DNA of 64,000 bases from Mycolicibacterium llatzerense. GTDB taxonomy: Bacteria; Actinomycetota; Actinomycetes; Mycobacteriales; Mycobacteriaceae. Shown here piece after piece: positions 33,807 through 42,882 of the stretch. The translations under genes were made by a program, and so were the position numbers. Position 1 is the first letter of the stretch, and every line of letters begins with the position of its first letter. The DNA lies in assembly GCF_000878195.1 (NCBI RefSeq), contig NZ_JXST01000024.1:1-64000 (forward strand), written 5' to 3'. The notes beneath the pieces are model-generated. The model was given only the letters and a program-made list of their open reading frames with translations, searched no databases and was not told the DNA's origin.

Positions 33807-34834
33807 CCGAAGAATTCGGCGGCGTCGTCGTACCGGGTCTGCGGCACCAACTTGAGCTGACGCACCGCATCCGCGAGCGGCACCCGGCCGATCTCCTGAC
33901 CCCGCAACGACACCATCATCCCGTACTCACCCGAGTGCGCGGCGTCGGCGGCGTTGACGCCGAACCGGGTGGCCAGCACCCGGTCGTGGGCCGTCGGGGT
34001 ACCGCCGCGCTGCACGTGGCCCAGCACGGTGGTCCGGACTTCCTTCCGGATCCGCTTCTCGATCTCGATGGCCAGCTGCTGCGCGACACCGGTGAACTTC
34101 ACATGCCCGAACTCGTCAATTCCGCCGTCGCGCAACTGCATTGAGCCCTCTGACGGCCGCGCCCCTTCCGCGACCACACAGATGAAGTGCGAATCACCGC
34201 GCACGAAGCGCTGTCTCACCAGCCGGCACACCTCTTCGATATCGAACGGCTGCTCGGGAATCAGCGTCATGTGCGCACCGGAGGCCATCCCCGCGCCCAG
34301 CGCGATCCAGCCCGCGTGCCGGCCCATCACCTCCACCAGCATCACCCGCTGATGCGACTCGGCGGTGCTGTGCAGCCGGTCGATGGCCTCGGTGGCGATC
34401 ATCAGCGCGGTGTCGTGGCCGAAAGTGACGTCGGTGCAATCGATGTCGTTGTCGATGGTCTTGGGCACACCCACCACGGGGACGTTCTCCTCGGCCAGCC
34501 AGTGCGCGGCCGTCAAGGTGCCTTCGCCGCCGATCGGGATCAGCACGTCGATGCCGTTGTCCTCGAGCGTCTGCTTGATCTGATCGAGCCCGGCCCGGAG
34601 TTTGTCGGGGTTGACGCGCGCGGTGCCCAAGATGGTGCCGCCCTTGGCCAGCAGCCGGTCGTTGCGATCGTCATTCTTGAGCTGCTCACGACGATTCTCG
34701 AGCAGGCCGCGCCAGCCGTCCCGGAACCCGACGACCGTCGAGCCGTACCGGACGTCACAGGTACGGACCACCGCCCGGATCACCGCGTTCAAGCCAGGAC
34801 AGTCACCACCACCGGTCAGCACGCCTATCCGCAT
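33803..34834 (-). CDS. pfkA: 6-phosphofructokinase
   Basis: PfkA phosphorylates fructose-6-phosphate, committing it to glycolysis. The 343-residue protein has GVLTGGGDCPGLNAVIR at the N-terminus (nucleotide site), GGEGTLTAAHWL, and the catalytic PKTIDNDIDCTD and MGRHAGWIA motifs. The Gly in GGEGT at the position where pyrophosphate enzymes carry Asp favours ATP as donor. It matches Rv3010c. The end overlaps the convergent GDPD gene at a shared CTAG. Confidence 0.95.
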   Translation of the reverse strand: MRIGVLTGGGDCPGLNAVIRAVVRTCDVRYGSTVVGFRDGWRGLLENRREQLKNDDRNDRLLAKGGTILGTARVNPDKLRAGLDQIKQTLEDNGIDVLIPIGGEGTLTAAHWLAEENVPVVGVPKTIDNDIDCTDVTFGHDTALMIATEAIDRLHSTAESHQRVMLVEVMGRHAGWIALGAGMASGAHMTLIPEQPFDIEEVCRLVRQRFVRGDSHFICVVAEGARPSEGSMQLRDGGIDEFGHVKFTGVAQQLAIEIEKRIRKEVRTTVLGHVQRGGTPTAHDRVLATRFGVNAADAAHSGEYGMMVSLRGQEIGRVPLADAVRQLKLVPQTRYDDAAEFFG

Positions 34835-34883
34835 GCCCCCATACTGCCCGCTCGCGGGTTTTGGTTCGCGTCGAATGTGCAGT

Positions 34884-34915
34884 CAGCTCGCCGGCTCCGC
34901 AGATCCGGCGAGCTG
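34884..34915 (-). terminator. Hairpin downstream of gatA
   Basis: A perfect 11-bp inverted repeat, CAGCTCGCCGG (34884-34894) and CCGGCGAGCTG (34905-34915), with a 10-nt loop, 16 bp beyond the gatA stop. It ends the gatCA unit before pfkA on the same strand. There is no U-tract. Confidence 0.7.
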
Positions 34916-34930
34916 TGTGCACGCTCGTGG

Positions 34931-36415
34931 CTATACGGCGGTGGGCAGTGCGCCGCGGGCGGCTTCGTAGGCCGCACCGACGCGGTACAGCCGGTCGTCG
35001 GCCAGGGCCGGCGCCATGATCTGCAGACCCACCGGCAGGTTGTCGTCCGGCGACAGGCCCGACGGCACCGACATGCCGCAGTGCCCGGCCAGGTTCAGCG
35101 GCAACGTGCACAGGTCGAACAGGTACATCGCCAGCGGATCGTCGACCTTCTCCCCCAGCCCGAACGCGGTGGTCGGGGTGGTCGGGGTGACCAGCACGTC
35201 GACCTTCTCGTAGGCCTGGTCCAGATCACGGGCAATCAGGGTGCGCACCCGCTGGGCCTGGTTGTAGTAGGCGTCGTAGTAGCCCGAGGACAGGGCGTAG
35301 GTGCCGATCATGATGCGGCGCTTGACCTCCGGGCCGAAGCCGGCGGCGCGGGTCAGCGCCATCACTTCTTCGGCGCTGTGGGTGCCGTCGTCGCCGACCC
35401 GCAGGCCGTAGCGCATCGCGTCGAAGCGCGCGAGGTTCGAGGACACCTCGGACGGCAGGATCAGGTAGTAGGCCGCCAGCGAGTAGTCGAAGTGCGGGCA
35501 GTCGACCTCGGTGATCTCGGCGCCGAGGTCGGTCAGCTGGTCGACCGCGGTGTTGAACGACGACAGCACCCCGGGCTGGTAGCCCTCGCCGGTGTGCAGC
35601 TGCTTGACCACACCGATCCGGACGCCCTTCAGGTCGCCGGCGGCACCGGCCCTGGCTGCCCCGACCACGTCGGGCACCGGAGCGTCGACCGAGGTGGAAT
35701 CGCGCGGGTCGTGGCCCGCGATCACCTGGTGCAGCAGCGCGGTGTCGAGCACCGTGCGGGCACACGGTCCGCCCTGGTCCAGCGACGACGCACAGGCGAT
35801 CAGGCCGTACCGCGAGACCGTGCCGTACGTGGGCTTGACGCCGACGGTCGACGTCAGCGCGGCCGGCTGACGGATCGAGCCACCGGTGTCGGTGCCGATC
35901 GCCAGCGGCGCCTGGAAGGCCGCCAGCGCCGCGGCACTACCGCCGCCGGAACCGCCCGGCACGCGGTTGACGTCCCAGGGGTTGCGGGTCGGGCCATAGG
36001 CCGAGTTCTCGGTGGACGACCCCATGGCGAATTCGTCCATGTTGGTCTTGCCGAGGATCGGGATGCCGGCCGCACGCAGCCTGGCGGTGACGGTCGCGTC
36101 GTACGGCGACCGCCAGCCCTCCAGAATCTTCGATCCGGCCGTGGTCGGCGCGTCGGTGGTGGTGAAAACGTCCTTGAGCGCCAACGGAACTCCGGCGAGT
36201 GGCGAGGCCAGCGGCTCGCCCGCCGCCACCTGCTTGTCGACCGCGGCGGCCGCGGCCAGCGCCTCCTCGGCGCCCACGTGCAGGAAGGCGTGGTAGGTCT
36301 CGTCGGTGGCGGCGATCTGGTCCAGGTGAGCCCGGGTGACCTCGGTGGCCGACACGTCGCCGGCGGCGATCTTCTCGCCGAGCGTGGCCGCGTCAAAACG
36401 GATCAGGTCGCTCAT
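34931..36415 (-). CDS. gatA: Asp/Glu-tRNA amidotransferase subunit A
   Basis: GatA is the amidase that frees ammonia from glutamine for GatB. The 494-residue protein belongs to the amidase-signature family. The Ser-cisSer-Lys triad is visible as Lys in PLALKDVF (about 80), Ser in GGSGGGSAAALAAF (about 155) and the nucleophile in GTDTGGSIRQPAA (about 180). It overlaps the gatC stop (ATGA), so the two are translated together. The gene corresponds to Rv3011c. Confidence 0.96.
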   Translation of the reverse strand: MSDLIRFDAATLGEKIAAGDVSATEVTRAHLDQIAATDETYHAFLHVGAEEALAAAAAVDKQVAAGEPLASPLAGVPLALKDVFTTTDAPTTAGSKILEGWRSPYDATVTARLRAAGIPILGKTNMDEFAMGSSTENSAYGPTRNPWDVNRVPGGSGGGSAAALAAFQAPLAIGTDTGGSIRQPAALTSTVGVKPTYGTVSRYGLIACASSLDQGGPCARTVLDTALLHQVIAGHDPRDSTSVDAPVPDVVGAARAGAAGDLKGVRIGVVKQLHTGEGYQPGVLSSFNTAVDQLTDLGAEITEVDCPHFDYSLAAYYLILPSEVSSNLARFDAMRYGLRVGDDGTHSAEEVMALTRAAGFGPEVKRRIMIGTYALSSGYYDAYYNQAQRVRTLIARDLDQAYEKVDVLVTPTTPTTAFGLGEKVDDPLAMYLFDLCTLPLNLAGHCGMSVPSGLSPDDNLPVGLQIMAPALADDRLYRVGAAYEAARGALPTAV

Positions 36416-36711
36416 TCTGCTTCTCCCAAAATGCGCGGCACGGCGAACCGGCCATCTTCGGCCCGCGGGGCCTCCGCCAGCGCCTGGTCCTGCGAGAGGC
36501 TCGCTGCCTCGACGTCGGGCCGGGTGATGTTGACCTCTTTGAGGGGATTGCCGGTCGCCTCGATACCCGTGACGTCGACGGCCTGAATCTTGCCGACGTG
36601 CGCCAGGATGGCATCGAGCTGGCCTGCGAAACTGTCCAGCTCACCATCGGTCAGGGCGAGCCGGGCCAGATTCGCCAGATGGGCGACATCGTCCCGGGAA
36701 ATCTTCGACAC
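36412..36711 (-). CDS. gatC: Asp/Glu-tRNA amidotransferase subunit C
   Basis: GatC (99 residues) wraps around GatA and stabilises the complex. The family motif MSKISRDDVAHLANLARLAL is at the very start and confirms the GTG at 36711. The C-terminal VPRILGEAE is the conserved tail. A longer reading to 36786 would be out of family. ATGA overlap with gatA. A copy of the short GGCGAGCG repeat lies about 25 bp upstream of the GTG. Confidence 0.95.
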   Translation of the reverse strand: MSKISRDDVAHLANLARLALTDGELDSFAGQLDAILAHVGKIQAVDVTGIEATGNPLKEVNITRPDVEAASLSQDQALAEAPRAEDGRFAVPRILGEAE

Positions 36712-36735
36712 GTCTAAACACCCTAGTGGGAGGCC

Positions 36736-36756
36736 GGGCGAGCGCAGCGACGGGGA
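36736..36756 (+). repeat. Short repeat copy with one mismatch
   Basis: GGGCGAGCGCAGCGACGGGGA. It differs from the other copies only by C for A in the middle. It lies in the 113-bp divergent gap between gatC and the ACT-domain gene. Confidence 0.55.
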
Positions 36757-36824
36757 ATACATCCGTGACACGCACCGCACCCGCACGTCCTGCCGTCGCC
36801 ACGACGCTGTGCCACAGTTGTGGC

Positions 36825-37481
36825 GTGTCCTCCTATCTGATGCGGGTCCAGCTCGAAGACCGCCCCGGTAGCCTCGGCTCGCTGGCGGTGGCTCTCGGCA
36901 CGGTGGGCGCCGACATCCTGTCGCTCGACGTCGTCGAACGCGGCCCGGGCTACGCCGTCGACGACCTGGTGGTCGAGCTGCCGCTCGGGTCCATGCCCGA
37001 CACCCTGATCACCGCGGCAGAGGCCCTCAAGGGCGTGTACGTGGACAGCATCCGGCCCCACACCGGGCTGCTCGAGGCCCATCGCGAACTGGAACTGATC
37101 GACCACGTGGCCGCCGCCAAGGGCAAGGCCGCCCGCCTCCAGGTGCTGGCCGACGAAGCCCCGCGCGTGCTCCGGGTCGGCTGGTGCGTCGTGGTGACCG
37201 GCGGCGCCGAACCTCGCCGCATCGCCGGCAGCCCGGGTGCGCCCGAGACACTCGCCGACTCGGCACCGTGGCTACCGCTGGAACACGCCGCCGCCCTGGA
37301 CGCCACGGGCGACTGGGTGCCGCAGTTCTGGCGGGACATCGACACCACCCTGGCCGCGGCGCCGCTGGGTGACCCGTACACCGCGATCATGCTCGGCCGC
37401 CCGGGCGGCCCGGCCTTCCGTCCGTCGGAGGTCGCGCGGCTCGGATACCTCGCGGGCATCGTCGCGACCATCGTGCGCTAG
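36825..37481 (+). CDS. ACT-domain protein (Rv3013-like)
   Basis: A 218-residue protein whose first 70 residues form an ACT domain (SYLMRVQLEDRPGSLGSLAV, then GADILSLDVVERG). The remainder (about 90-218) has no known catalytic motif and an Ala/Gly-rich composition. ACT domains bind amino acids, so this may be a sensor or regulator. The start is the GTG at 36825, giving MSSYLMRVQL; an in-frame reading to 36726 would add an unlikely Ala/Thr-rich leader. It is divergent from gatC. Confidence 0.82.
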   Translation: MSSYLMRVQLEDRPGSLGSLAVALGTVGADILSLDVVERGPGYAVDDLVVELPLGSMPDTLITAAEALKGVYVDSIRPHTGLLEAHRELELIDHVAAAKGKAARLQVLADEAPRVLRVGWCVVVTGGAEPRRIAGSPGAPETLADSAPWLPLEHAAALDATGDWVPQFWRDIDTTLAAAPLGDPYTAIMLGRPGGPAFRPSEVARLGYLAGIVATIVR

Positions 37482-37581
37482 GCGTTACCAGCGAATTCCC
37501 AGCCAATCTGGTGGTGCGCGAATGCCGTTGCGTCGCGGCGTCAACTGCTAGCGTTCTCGCCACATCTCGCTGGAGGCCTGC

Positions 37582-38193
37582 GTGAGCACATTTCTGATCG
37601 TCATCGGCGTGCTGCTACTGATCGCGGCGATCATCGTCGTGGTGCTCGCTTTCACCCGGGCGAAGAAGCCGGGAACCTCCGGCGCCCGCCAGGACCCGCT
37701 GAAGTCCGGCGAGATGCCGGTGTGCGGGCCGAAACAGCTGGGGCCCGGCGCGATCGTCAGCTACGGCGGCGTCGACTACGTGGTGCGCGGCTCGGTGACC
37801 TATCGCGAAGGCCCGTTCATCTGGTGGGAGCATCTGCTGGAAGGCGGTCAGGGAGAACCGATCTGGTTCAGCGTCGAAGAGGACGAGGGACGGCTGGAAC
37901 TCGCGTTCTGGACCAAGCGACCAGACCTGGCTCTGCAGCCCATCGGCCCGCTCACCATCGAGGGCGTGCAGTACGACGAGGTCGAGACCGGCGACGCGCA
38001 CTACACCTCCGAGGGCACCACCGGCCTGCCCGCACAAGGCCAGATGAACTACGTCGACTACGCCAGCGCCGGCCGTGCCGCCCTGCTCAGTTTTGAGCAG
38101 TGGTCGCCGAATTCTCCGTGGGAGGTGTCGACCGGCAAGGTCATGTCGCCCGGTGAGCTCACGGTGTACCCCGCTCCCCCGGCCGGCTCGTAG
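37582..38193 (+). CDS. DUF4178 protein with N-terminal membrane helix
   Basis: A 203-residue protein. One N-terminal helix (LIVIGVLLLIAAIIVVVLAF) anchors it, and the rest is a DUF4178 domain (GPGAIVSYGGVDYVVRGSVTY, EEDEGRLELAFWTKRPD). GTG start, with GGAGG upstream. It heads a four-gene block with DUF4247, DUF350 and a SpeE-like gene, a combination repeatedly seen in Actinobacteria. Its function is unknown. Confidence 0.85.
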   Translation: MSTFLIVIGVLLLIAAIIVVVLAFTRAKKPGTSGARQDPLKSGEMPVCGPKQLGPGAIVSYGGVDYVVRGSVTYREGPFIWWEHLLEGGQGEPIWFSVEEDEGRLELAFWTKRPDLALQPIGPLTIEGVQYDEVETGDAHYTSEGTTGLPAQGQMNYVDYASAGRAALLSFEQWSPNSPWEVSTGKVMSPGELTVYPAPPAGS

Positions 38194-38202
38194 GTCGGTG
38201 CC

Positions 38203-38619
38203 ATGACCCGGGGCAAGATGCTGATTCTCGCCGGGGTGCTGGCGATCGCGTCAGTGATCTGCCTGGCGATCGGGATCAGCACCGCCCGCACCGTCCAGTC
38301 GTACGTCAAGGACCACTACCAGAACGTCGGCAACAACACCTACCGATGCGACGGGGACCCGAGCGACGTGGCCGACGACCTCGCCGAGGCCCACGCGCCG
38401 CAGGCACGGGCGACCGACCAGGGCAATTACTACCTGCGGTACAGCGATTCCATCGTGATCGTGGGTCCAGGATCGGGGCAGTCGTGCTCCGTTCGGATGG
38501 AGAGCCTGAACTCGGGCTACAACCACGGCAGCTACTTCTTTCTCGGCCCGGGATTCAGCCCGGGATCGCCGTCGCACAGTTCCGGCGGCAGCTCGGGCGG
38601 ACCGGGCGGCGTCAAGTGA
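38203..38619 (+). CDS. DUF4247 protein with N-terminal membrane helix
   Basis: A 138-residue protein. An N-terminal helix (LILAGVLAIASVICLAIGIS) precedes a DUF4247 domain (NNTYRCDGDPSDVADDLAEA, YYLRYSDSIVIVGP) and a Ser/Gly-rich tail. It has two cysteines that may pair outside the membrane. It is 9 bp from the DUF4178 gene and 25 bp from the DUF350 gene. Function unknown. Confidence 0.85.
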   Translation: MTRGKMLILAGVLAIASVICLAIGISTARTVQSYVKDHYQNVGNNTYRCDGDPSDVADDLAEAHAPQARATDQGNYYLRYSDSIVIVGPGSGQSCSVRMESLNSGYNHGSYFFLGPGFSPGSPSHSSGGSSGGPGGVK

Positions 38620-38644
38620 CCACACCAATTCCGAGGAGACTCCG

Positions 38645-39103
38645 ATGAACCTGGCCGCCATCGACTTCGGCACCGTCCATACCGACGCACTCATCCAGAA
38701 CGTGGTCAGCGCAGTCCTGTACTTCGTGGTCGGCGTGCTGGTGCTGGCCGCCGGCTTCGTCATGGTCGACGTGCTGACGCCCGGCAATCTGCGCCGCCAA
38801 GTGTTCGTCGAGCGGCGGCCCAACGCGGTGGCCGTCACTGCCGCCATGGATGTCTCACTGGCAGCCATCATCATCACCGCCATCCACTCGAGCTCCGATC
38901 GTCTCGGGCAGGGCCTGATCGACACGTTGATCTACGGGCTGATCGGCGTCGCCCTGCAGGGTCTGGCCCTGGTGGCCGTGGAGTTGTTGGCGCCCGGCCA
39001 CTTCCGCAATGACATCCACTCCGAGGACTTCCACCCCGCCGCGGTCGCGGTGGCCGTGGTCCTGCTCGCCGTCGGCGGTATCAACGCCGCCGCCCTCACC
39101 TGA
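38645..39103 (+). CDS. DUF350 (YjfL/UPF0719) membrane protein
   Basis: A 152-residue protein with four membrane helices and the family layout (AVLYFVVGVLVLAAGFVMVD, then SLAAIIITAIHSSSDRLGQG). DUF350 proteins are found beside glutathionylspermidine-synthase-like or polyamine genes in other bacteria, and the next gene here is SpeE-like. GGAGA precedes the ATG. The stop overlaps the next start (TGATG). Confidence 0.88.
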   Translation: MNLAAIDFGTVHTDALIQNVVSAVLYFVVGVLVLAAGFVMVDVLTPGNLRRQVFVERRPNAVAVTAAMDVSLAAIIITAIHSSSDRLGQGLIDTLIYGLIGVALQGLALVAVELLAPGHFRNDIHSEDFHPAAVAVAVVLLAVGGINAAALT

Positions 39104-40686
39104 TGGTGACAGAGGCCATCGGGGCGGCCCCGACGGCCCCCGAGCCGGTCATCGGAACCCGGTGGCGCGCCCTGCTTTTGGCGGCCGTGGCGGCGTGCGC
39201 CGCGTGCGGCATCGTCTATGAGCTTGCGCTGCTGACCCTTTCGACGAGCCTCAACGGTGGCGGCGTGGTGTCGACGTCGCTGATCGTCGCGGGCTACGTA
39301 GCGGCCCTTGGCGTCGGCGGGCTGCTGGCCAAAGCACTGCTCGGTCGTGCAGCCATCAGCTTCATCGCGGTGGAGACGGCGCTGGGTGTCGTGGGCGGCC
39401 TGTCGGCGACGGTGCTGTATGTGACCTTCGCGTACCTCGGTGACTCCGACTGGGTGCTGGGGGTGGCGACGGCGCTGATCGGCGGACTGGTCGGCGCGGA
39501 AGTGCCGCTGCTGATGACGCTGCTGCAACGGGGACGGGTGGCCGGGGCCACCGACGCCGGGCGGGTGCTGGCCAACCTCAATGCCGCCGACTATCTGGGC
39601 GCCCTGCTGGGCGGCCTGGCGTGGCCGTTCCTGGTCCTGCCGTACCTGGGCATGATTCGCGGCGCTGCCGCCACGGGGATGATCAACCTGGCTGCCGCAG
39701 CGGTGGTTTCGGTGTTCCTGCTGCGCCGCATCCTGAGCCGGCGCGAATTCATCGGCGCACTGGGCGCCCTCGTGCTGGCGTTCGCGGTGCTGGCCACGCT
39801 GATGGCGTCCGCCGACGGCATCGAGACCACGTCCCGGCAGCGGCTGTACGCCGACCCGATCGTCGCCTATCGGCATTCGGCCTATCAGGAGATCGTGGTG
39901 ACCCGCCGCGGCGACGACACCCGGCTGTATCTCGATGGCGGACTGCAGTTCTCGACGCGCGACGAGTATCGGTACACCGAGTCGCTGGTGTACCCGGCGC
40001 TGGGTGCGGGCGCGCGCTCGGTGCTGGTGATCGGCGGCGGTGACGGCCTGGCGGCGCGGGAATTGTTGCGCCAGAAAGGTATCGACCGGATCGTCCAGGT
40101 CGAGTTGGATCCGGCGGTGGTCGCGGTGGCGCGGACCAAGCTGCGCGACGCCAACGCCGGCGCACTCGACGATCCGCGGCTCCAGCTGATTCTCGACGAC
40201 GCCATGACCTGGCTGCGGGTCCCACACCCGGACGTGGTGCCGCCGGGCGGATTCGACGCGGTCATCGTCGACCTGCCCGACCCCGACAACCCCGTGCTCG
40301 GCCGGCTGTACTCCACGGAGTTCTACAGCCTGATTGCCCGGGCGCTGGCGCCGCAGGGATTGCTCGTGGTCCAGTCCGGCAGCCCCTACTCCACGCCGAT
40401 CGCGTTCTGGCGCACGGTATCCACCATCGCCTCCGCGGGGTTGTCAGTGACGCCGTACCACGTCGAGGTGCCGACGTTCGGCGACTGGGGTTTCACCCTG
40501 GCCCGTCGCGGCCCGGTGCCACCGATGCCGGTGCTGCCGAAAGACGCTCCCCCGCTACGTTTTCTGAATCAGCAGGTGCTCGACGCCGCCACCGTCTTCG
40601 CGCCCGACACCGCGCCGCAGCACCTGCCGCCGTCGACGTTGGAGCATCCGCTGATCGTCGACGATATGCGCCACGGGTACCGCTGA
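39103..40686 (+). CDS. Membrane-anchored spermidine-synthase-like protein
   Basis: A 527-residue protein with about seven membrane helices in residues 20-235, then a cytosolic SpeE-type Rossmann domain (about 260-480). The latter has LVIGGGDGLAARELL (SAM-type nucleotide loop), QVELDPAVVAVARTKLRDAN and DAVIVDLPDPDNPVLG, matching the aminopropyltransferase GGGDG, E/D and DxxDP motifs. It resembles Rv2601 of M. tuberculosis in architecture. The real donor and acceptor are not certain. Coupled to DUF350 by a TGATG overlap. Confidence 0.88.
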   Translation: MVTEAIGAAPTAPEPVIGTRWRALLLAAVAACAACGIVYELALLTLSTSLNGGGVVSTSLIVAGYVAALGVGGLLAKALLGRAAISFIAVETALGVVGGLSATVLYVTFAYLGDSDWVLGVATALIGGLVGAEVPLLMTLLQRGRVAGATDAGRVLANLNAADYLGALLGGLAWPFLVLPYLGMIRGAAATGMINLAAAAVVSVFLLRRILSRREFIGALGALVLAFAVLATLMASADGIETTSRQRLYADPIVAYRHSAYQEIVVTRRGDDTRLYLDGGLQFSTRDEYRYTESLVYPALGAGARSVLVIGGGDGLAARELLRQKGIDRIVQVELDPAVVAVARTKLRDANAGALDDPRLQLILDDAMTWLRVPHPDVVPPGGFDAVIVDLPDPDNPVLGRLYSTEFYSLIARALAPQGLLVVQSGSPYSTPIAFWRTVSTIASAGLSVTPYHVEVPTFGDWGFTLARRGPVPPMPVLPKDAPPLRFLNQQVLDAATVFAPDTAPQHLPPSTLEHPLIVDDMRHGYR

Positions 40687-40735
40687 CCTTCCGCCACCTC
40701 AACCCCACCGACCAGTAGGGCCAAGTACGAGCCCG

Positions 40736-42826
40736 CTACGCGTCCCCCGAGGCTTCCCCCTCGGGGGATGCCTCCGTTTCGGGACCGACCTCCAACAGGC
40801 GCCGGAAGCCGTCCTCGTCGAGGATGGGCACCCCGAGCTCAACGGCCTTGTCGTACTTGGAACCTGGTGCGTCACCGGCCACCACATAGGCGGTCTTCTT
40901 CGACACCGAACCGGCCGCCTTGCCGCCGCGGACCAGGATCGCCTCCTTGGCCTCGTCGCGGGAGAAACCGGTCAGCGAACCGGTCACCACGATCGACAGA
41001 CCCTCGAGGTTCCGCTCGATACCGGCGTCGCGCTCGTCGGCCATCCGGACGCCCGCGGCCCGCCACTTGTCGACGATGGCGCGGTGCCAGTCGACGGTGA
41101 ACCAGTCGATCACCGCGGCGGCGATGGTCGGGCCGACGCCCTCGACCGCGGCCAGCTGTTCCTCCGACGCTTCGGTAATCGCTTGCAGATCACCGAATTC
41201 CGCGGCCAATGCCCGCGCCGCCGTCGGGCCGACGTGCCGGATGGACAGCGCCACCAGCACCCGCCACAGCGGCTGTTGCTTGGCCTTGCCGAGGTTGGCC
41301 AGGAGCCGGGCGCCGTTGGCGGACAGCTCGTTCTTCTGAGTGGTGAACAGGCTGGTGCGCAACAGCTGTTCCGCGGTGAGGTCGAAGACGTCGCCCTCAT
41401 CGGTGATCACGTCGGCCGCCAGCAGCGCGGTCGCCGCCTCGTAGCCGAGGCCCTCGATGTCGAAGGCACCGCGGCCCGCGACGTGGAACACCCGCTCTCG
41501 CAGCTGCGCCGGGCAGGACCGCGTGTTGGGGCAGCGGATGTCAGCGTCGCCCTCCTTCGAGGGCGCCAGGGTGCTGCCACACTCGGGACACGTTGCAGGC
41601 ATGACGAATTCGCGTTCGGTGCCGTCACGCAGATCGACGACGGGGCCGAGCACCTCGGGGATGACGTCGCCGGCCTTACGGATCACGACGGTGTCGCCGA
41701 TCAGCACGCCCTTGCGCTTCACCTCGGTGGCGTTGTGCAGCGTCGCCAGCCCGACCGTCGACCCCGCGACGGTGACGGGCTCCATGTAGGCGAACGGCGT
41801 GACCCGACCAGTGCGCCCGACGCTGACCCGGATATCGAGCAGCTTGGTGGTGACTTCCTCGGGCGGGTACTTGTAGGCGATGGCCCAGCGCGGCGCCCGG
41901 CTGGTGGCGCCGAGGCGCCGCTGCAGCGTCCGGTCGTCCAATTTGACTACCAGACCGTCGATTTCGTGGTCAACGTCGTGGCGGTGCTCGCCCCAGTAGG
42001 CGACGCGATCGGCTACCGCGGCGATGCCAGTGACCCGGGTGGTGTGGTCGGACACCGGCAGACCCCAGGCCTGCAGCGCGCGATACGCGTCGTGCAGCGA
42101 CGCCGGCTCGAAACCTTCGGTATAGCCCAGCCCGTGGCAGATCATGTGCAGCCGGCGGCGTGCGGTGACGGCCGGATTCTTCTGCCGCAACGACCCGGCG
42201 GCGCTGTTGCGCGGATTGGCGAACGGCGCTTTGCCTTCCTCCACGAGGCTGGCGTTCAGTGCGGCGAAATCCTCGACCCGGAAGTACACCTCGCCGCGCA
42301 CCTCCAGCACGGCGGGCACCGGGAATTCGTCGGTGCCGGTCAGCTGCTCGGGGACGTCGGTGATGGTGCGGGCGTTGAGCGTGACGTCCTCACCGGCGCG
42401 GCCGTCGCCGCGGGTGGCGCCGCGAACCAGCTTGCCGTCGCGGTACACAAGGGCCAGCGCGACGCCGTCGACCTTGAGCTCGCAGAGGTATTCGAGGTCG
42501 CTACCCAGTTCGTTGGTGAGCCGCGCCGCCCATGCCGTCAGCTCGTCGGTGTTGAACGCGTTGTCCAGCGACAGCATCCGCTCCAGATGCTGTGCCTCGC
42601 CGAACTCGGTGGCAAATCCGGCGCCGCCGACCAACTGCGTCGGCGAATCCGGCGTCCGCAGTTCGGGGTACGTGTCCTCGAGCTGCTGCAACTGCCCCAG
42701 CAGCTTGTCGAACTCACCGTCGGAGACGATCGGCGCGTCCTTGACGTAGTAGCGGAACTGGTGACCGCGAACCTCTTCGGCCAGTTCCTGCCATTGCCGG
42801 CGCACGTCGGGATCGGGTGAGCTCAC
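40736..42826 (-). CDS. ligA: NAD+-dependent DNA ligase
   Basis: LigA seals nicks in DNA during replication and repair. The 696-residue protein has an Ia domain for NMN, the adenylation Lys118 in CELKVDG, an OB fold (about 320-400), a four-Cys zinc finger (Cys413, 416, 432 and 438), helix-hairpin-helix repeats (about 445-590) and a C-terminal BRCT domain from about 605 (LEGLSIVVTGSLTGFSRDEA). It has no truncation. Equivalent to Rv3014c, with which the M. tuberculosis order ends here. Confidence 0.97.
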   Translation of the reverse strand: MSSPDPDVRRQWQELAEEVRGHQFRYYVKDAPIVSDGEFDKLLGQLQQLEDTYPELRTPDSPTQLVGGAGFATEFGEAQHLERMLSLDNAFNTDELTAWAARLTNELGSDLEYLCELKVDGVALALVYRDGKLVRGATRGDGRAGEDVTLNARTITDVPEQLTGTDEFPVPAVLEVRGEVYFRVEDFAALNASLVEEGKAPFANPRNSAAGSLRQKNPAVTARRRLHMICHGLGYTEGFEPASLHDAYRALQAWGLPVSDHTTRVTGIAAVADRVAYWGEHRHDVDHEIDGLVVKLDDRTLQRRLGATSRAPRWAIAYKYPPEEVTTKLLDIRVSVGRTGRVTPFAYMEPVTVAGSTVGLATLHNATEVKRKGVLIGDTVVIRKAGDVIPEVLGPVVDLRDGTEREFVMPATCPECGSTLAPSKEGDADIRCPNTRSCPAQLRERVFHVAGRGAFDIEGLGYEAATALLAADVITDEGDVFDLTAEQLLRTSLFTTQKNELSANGARLLANLGKAKQQPLWRVLVALSIRHVGPTAARALAAEFGDLQAITEASEEQLAAVEGVGPTIAAAVIDWFTVDWHRAIVDKWRAAGVRMADERDAGIERNLEGLSIVVTGSLTGFSRDEAKEAILVRGGKAAGSVSKKTAYVVAGDAPGSKYDKAVELGVPILDEDGFRRLLEVGPETEASPEGEASGDA

Positions 42827-42882
42827 CCGGTAAGGCTAGCGAAGGCCACCGACAGGTCGCGCAGGCCCGATAGGGTGGGCGC

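Noticed and set aside
40744..40767. CCCCCGA/TCGGGGG hairpin at the end of ligA
   Set aside because: It lies inside the coding region for the C-terminal tail and has an unstable loop. It is not convincing as a terminator.
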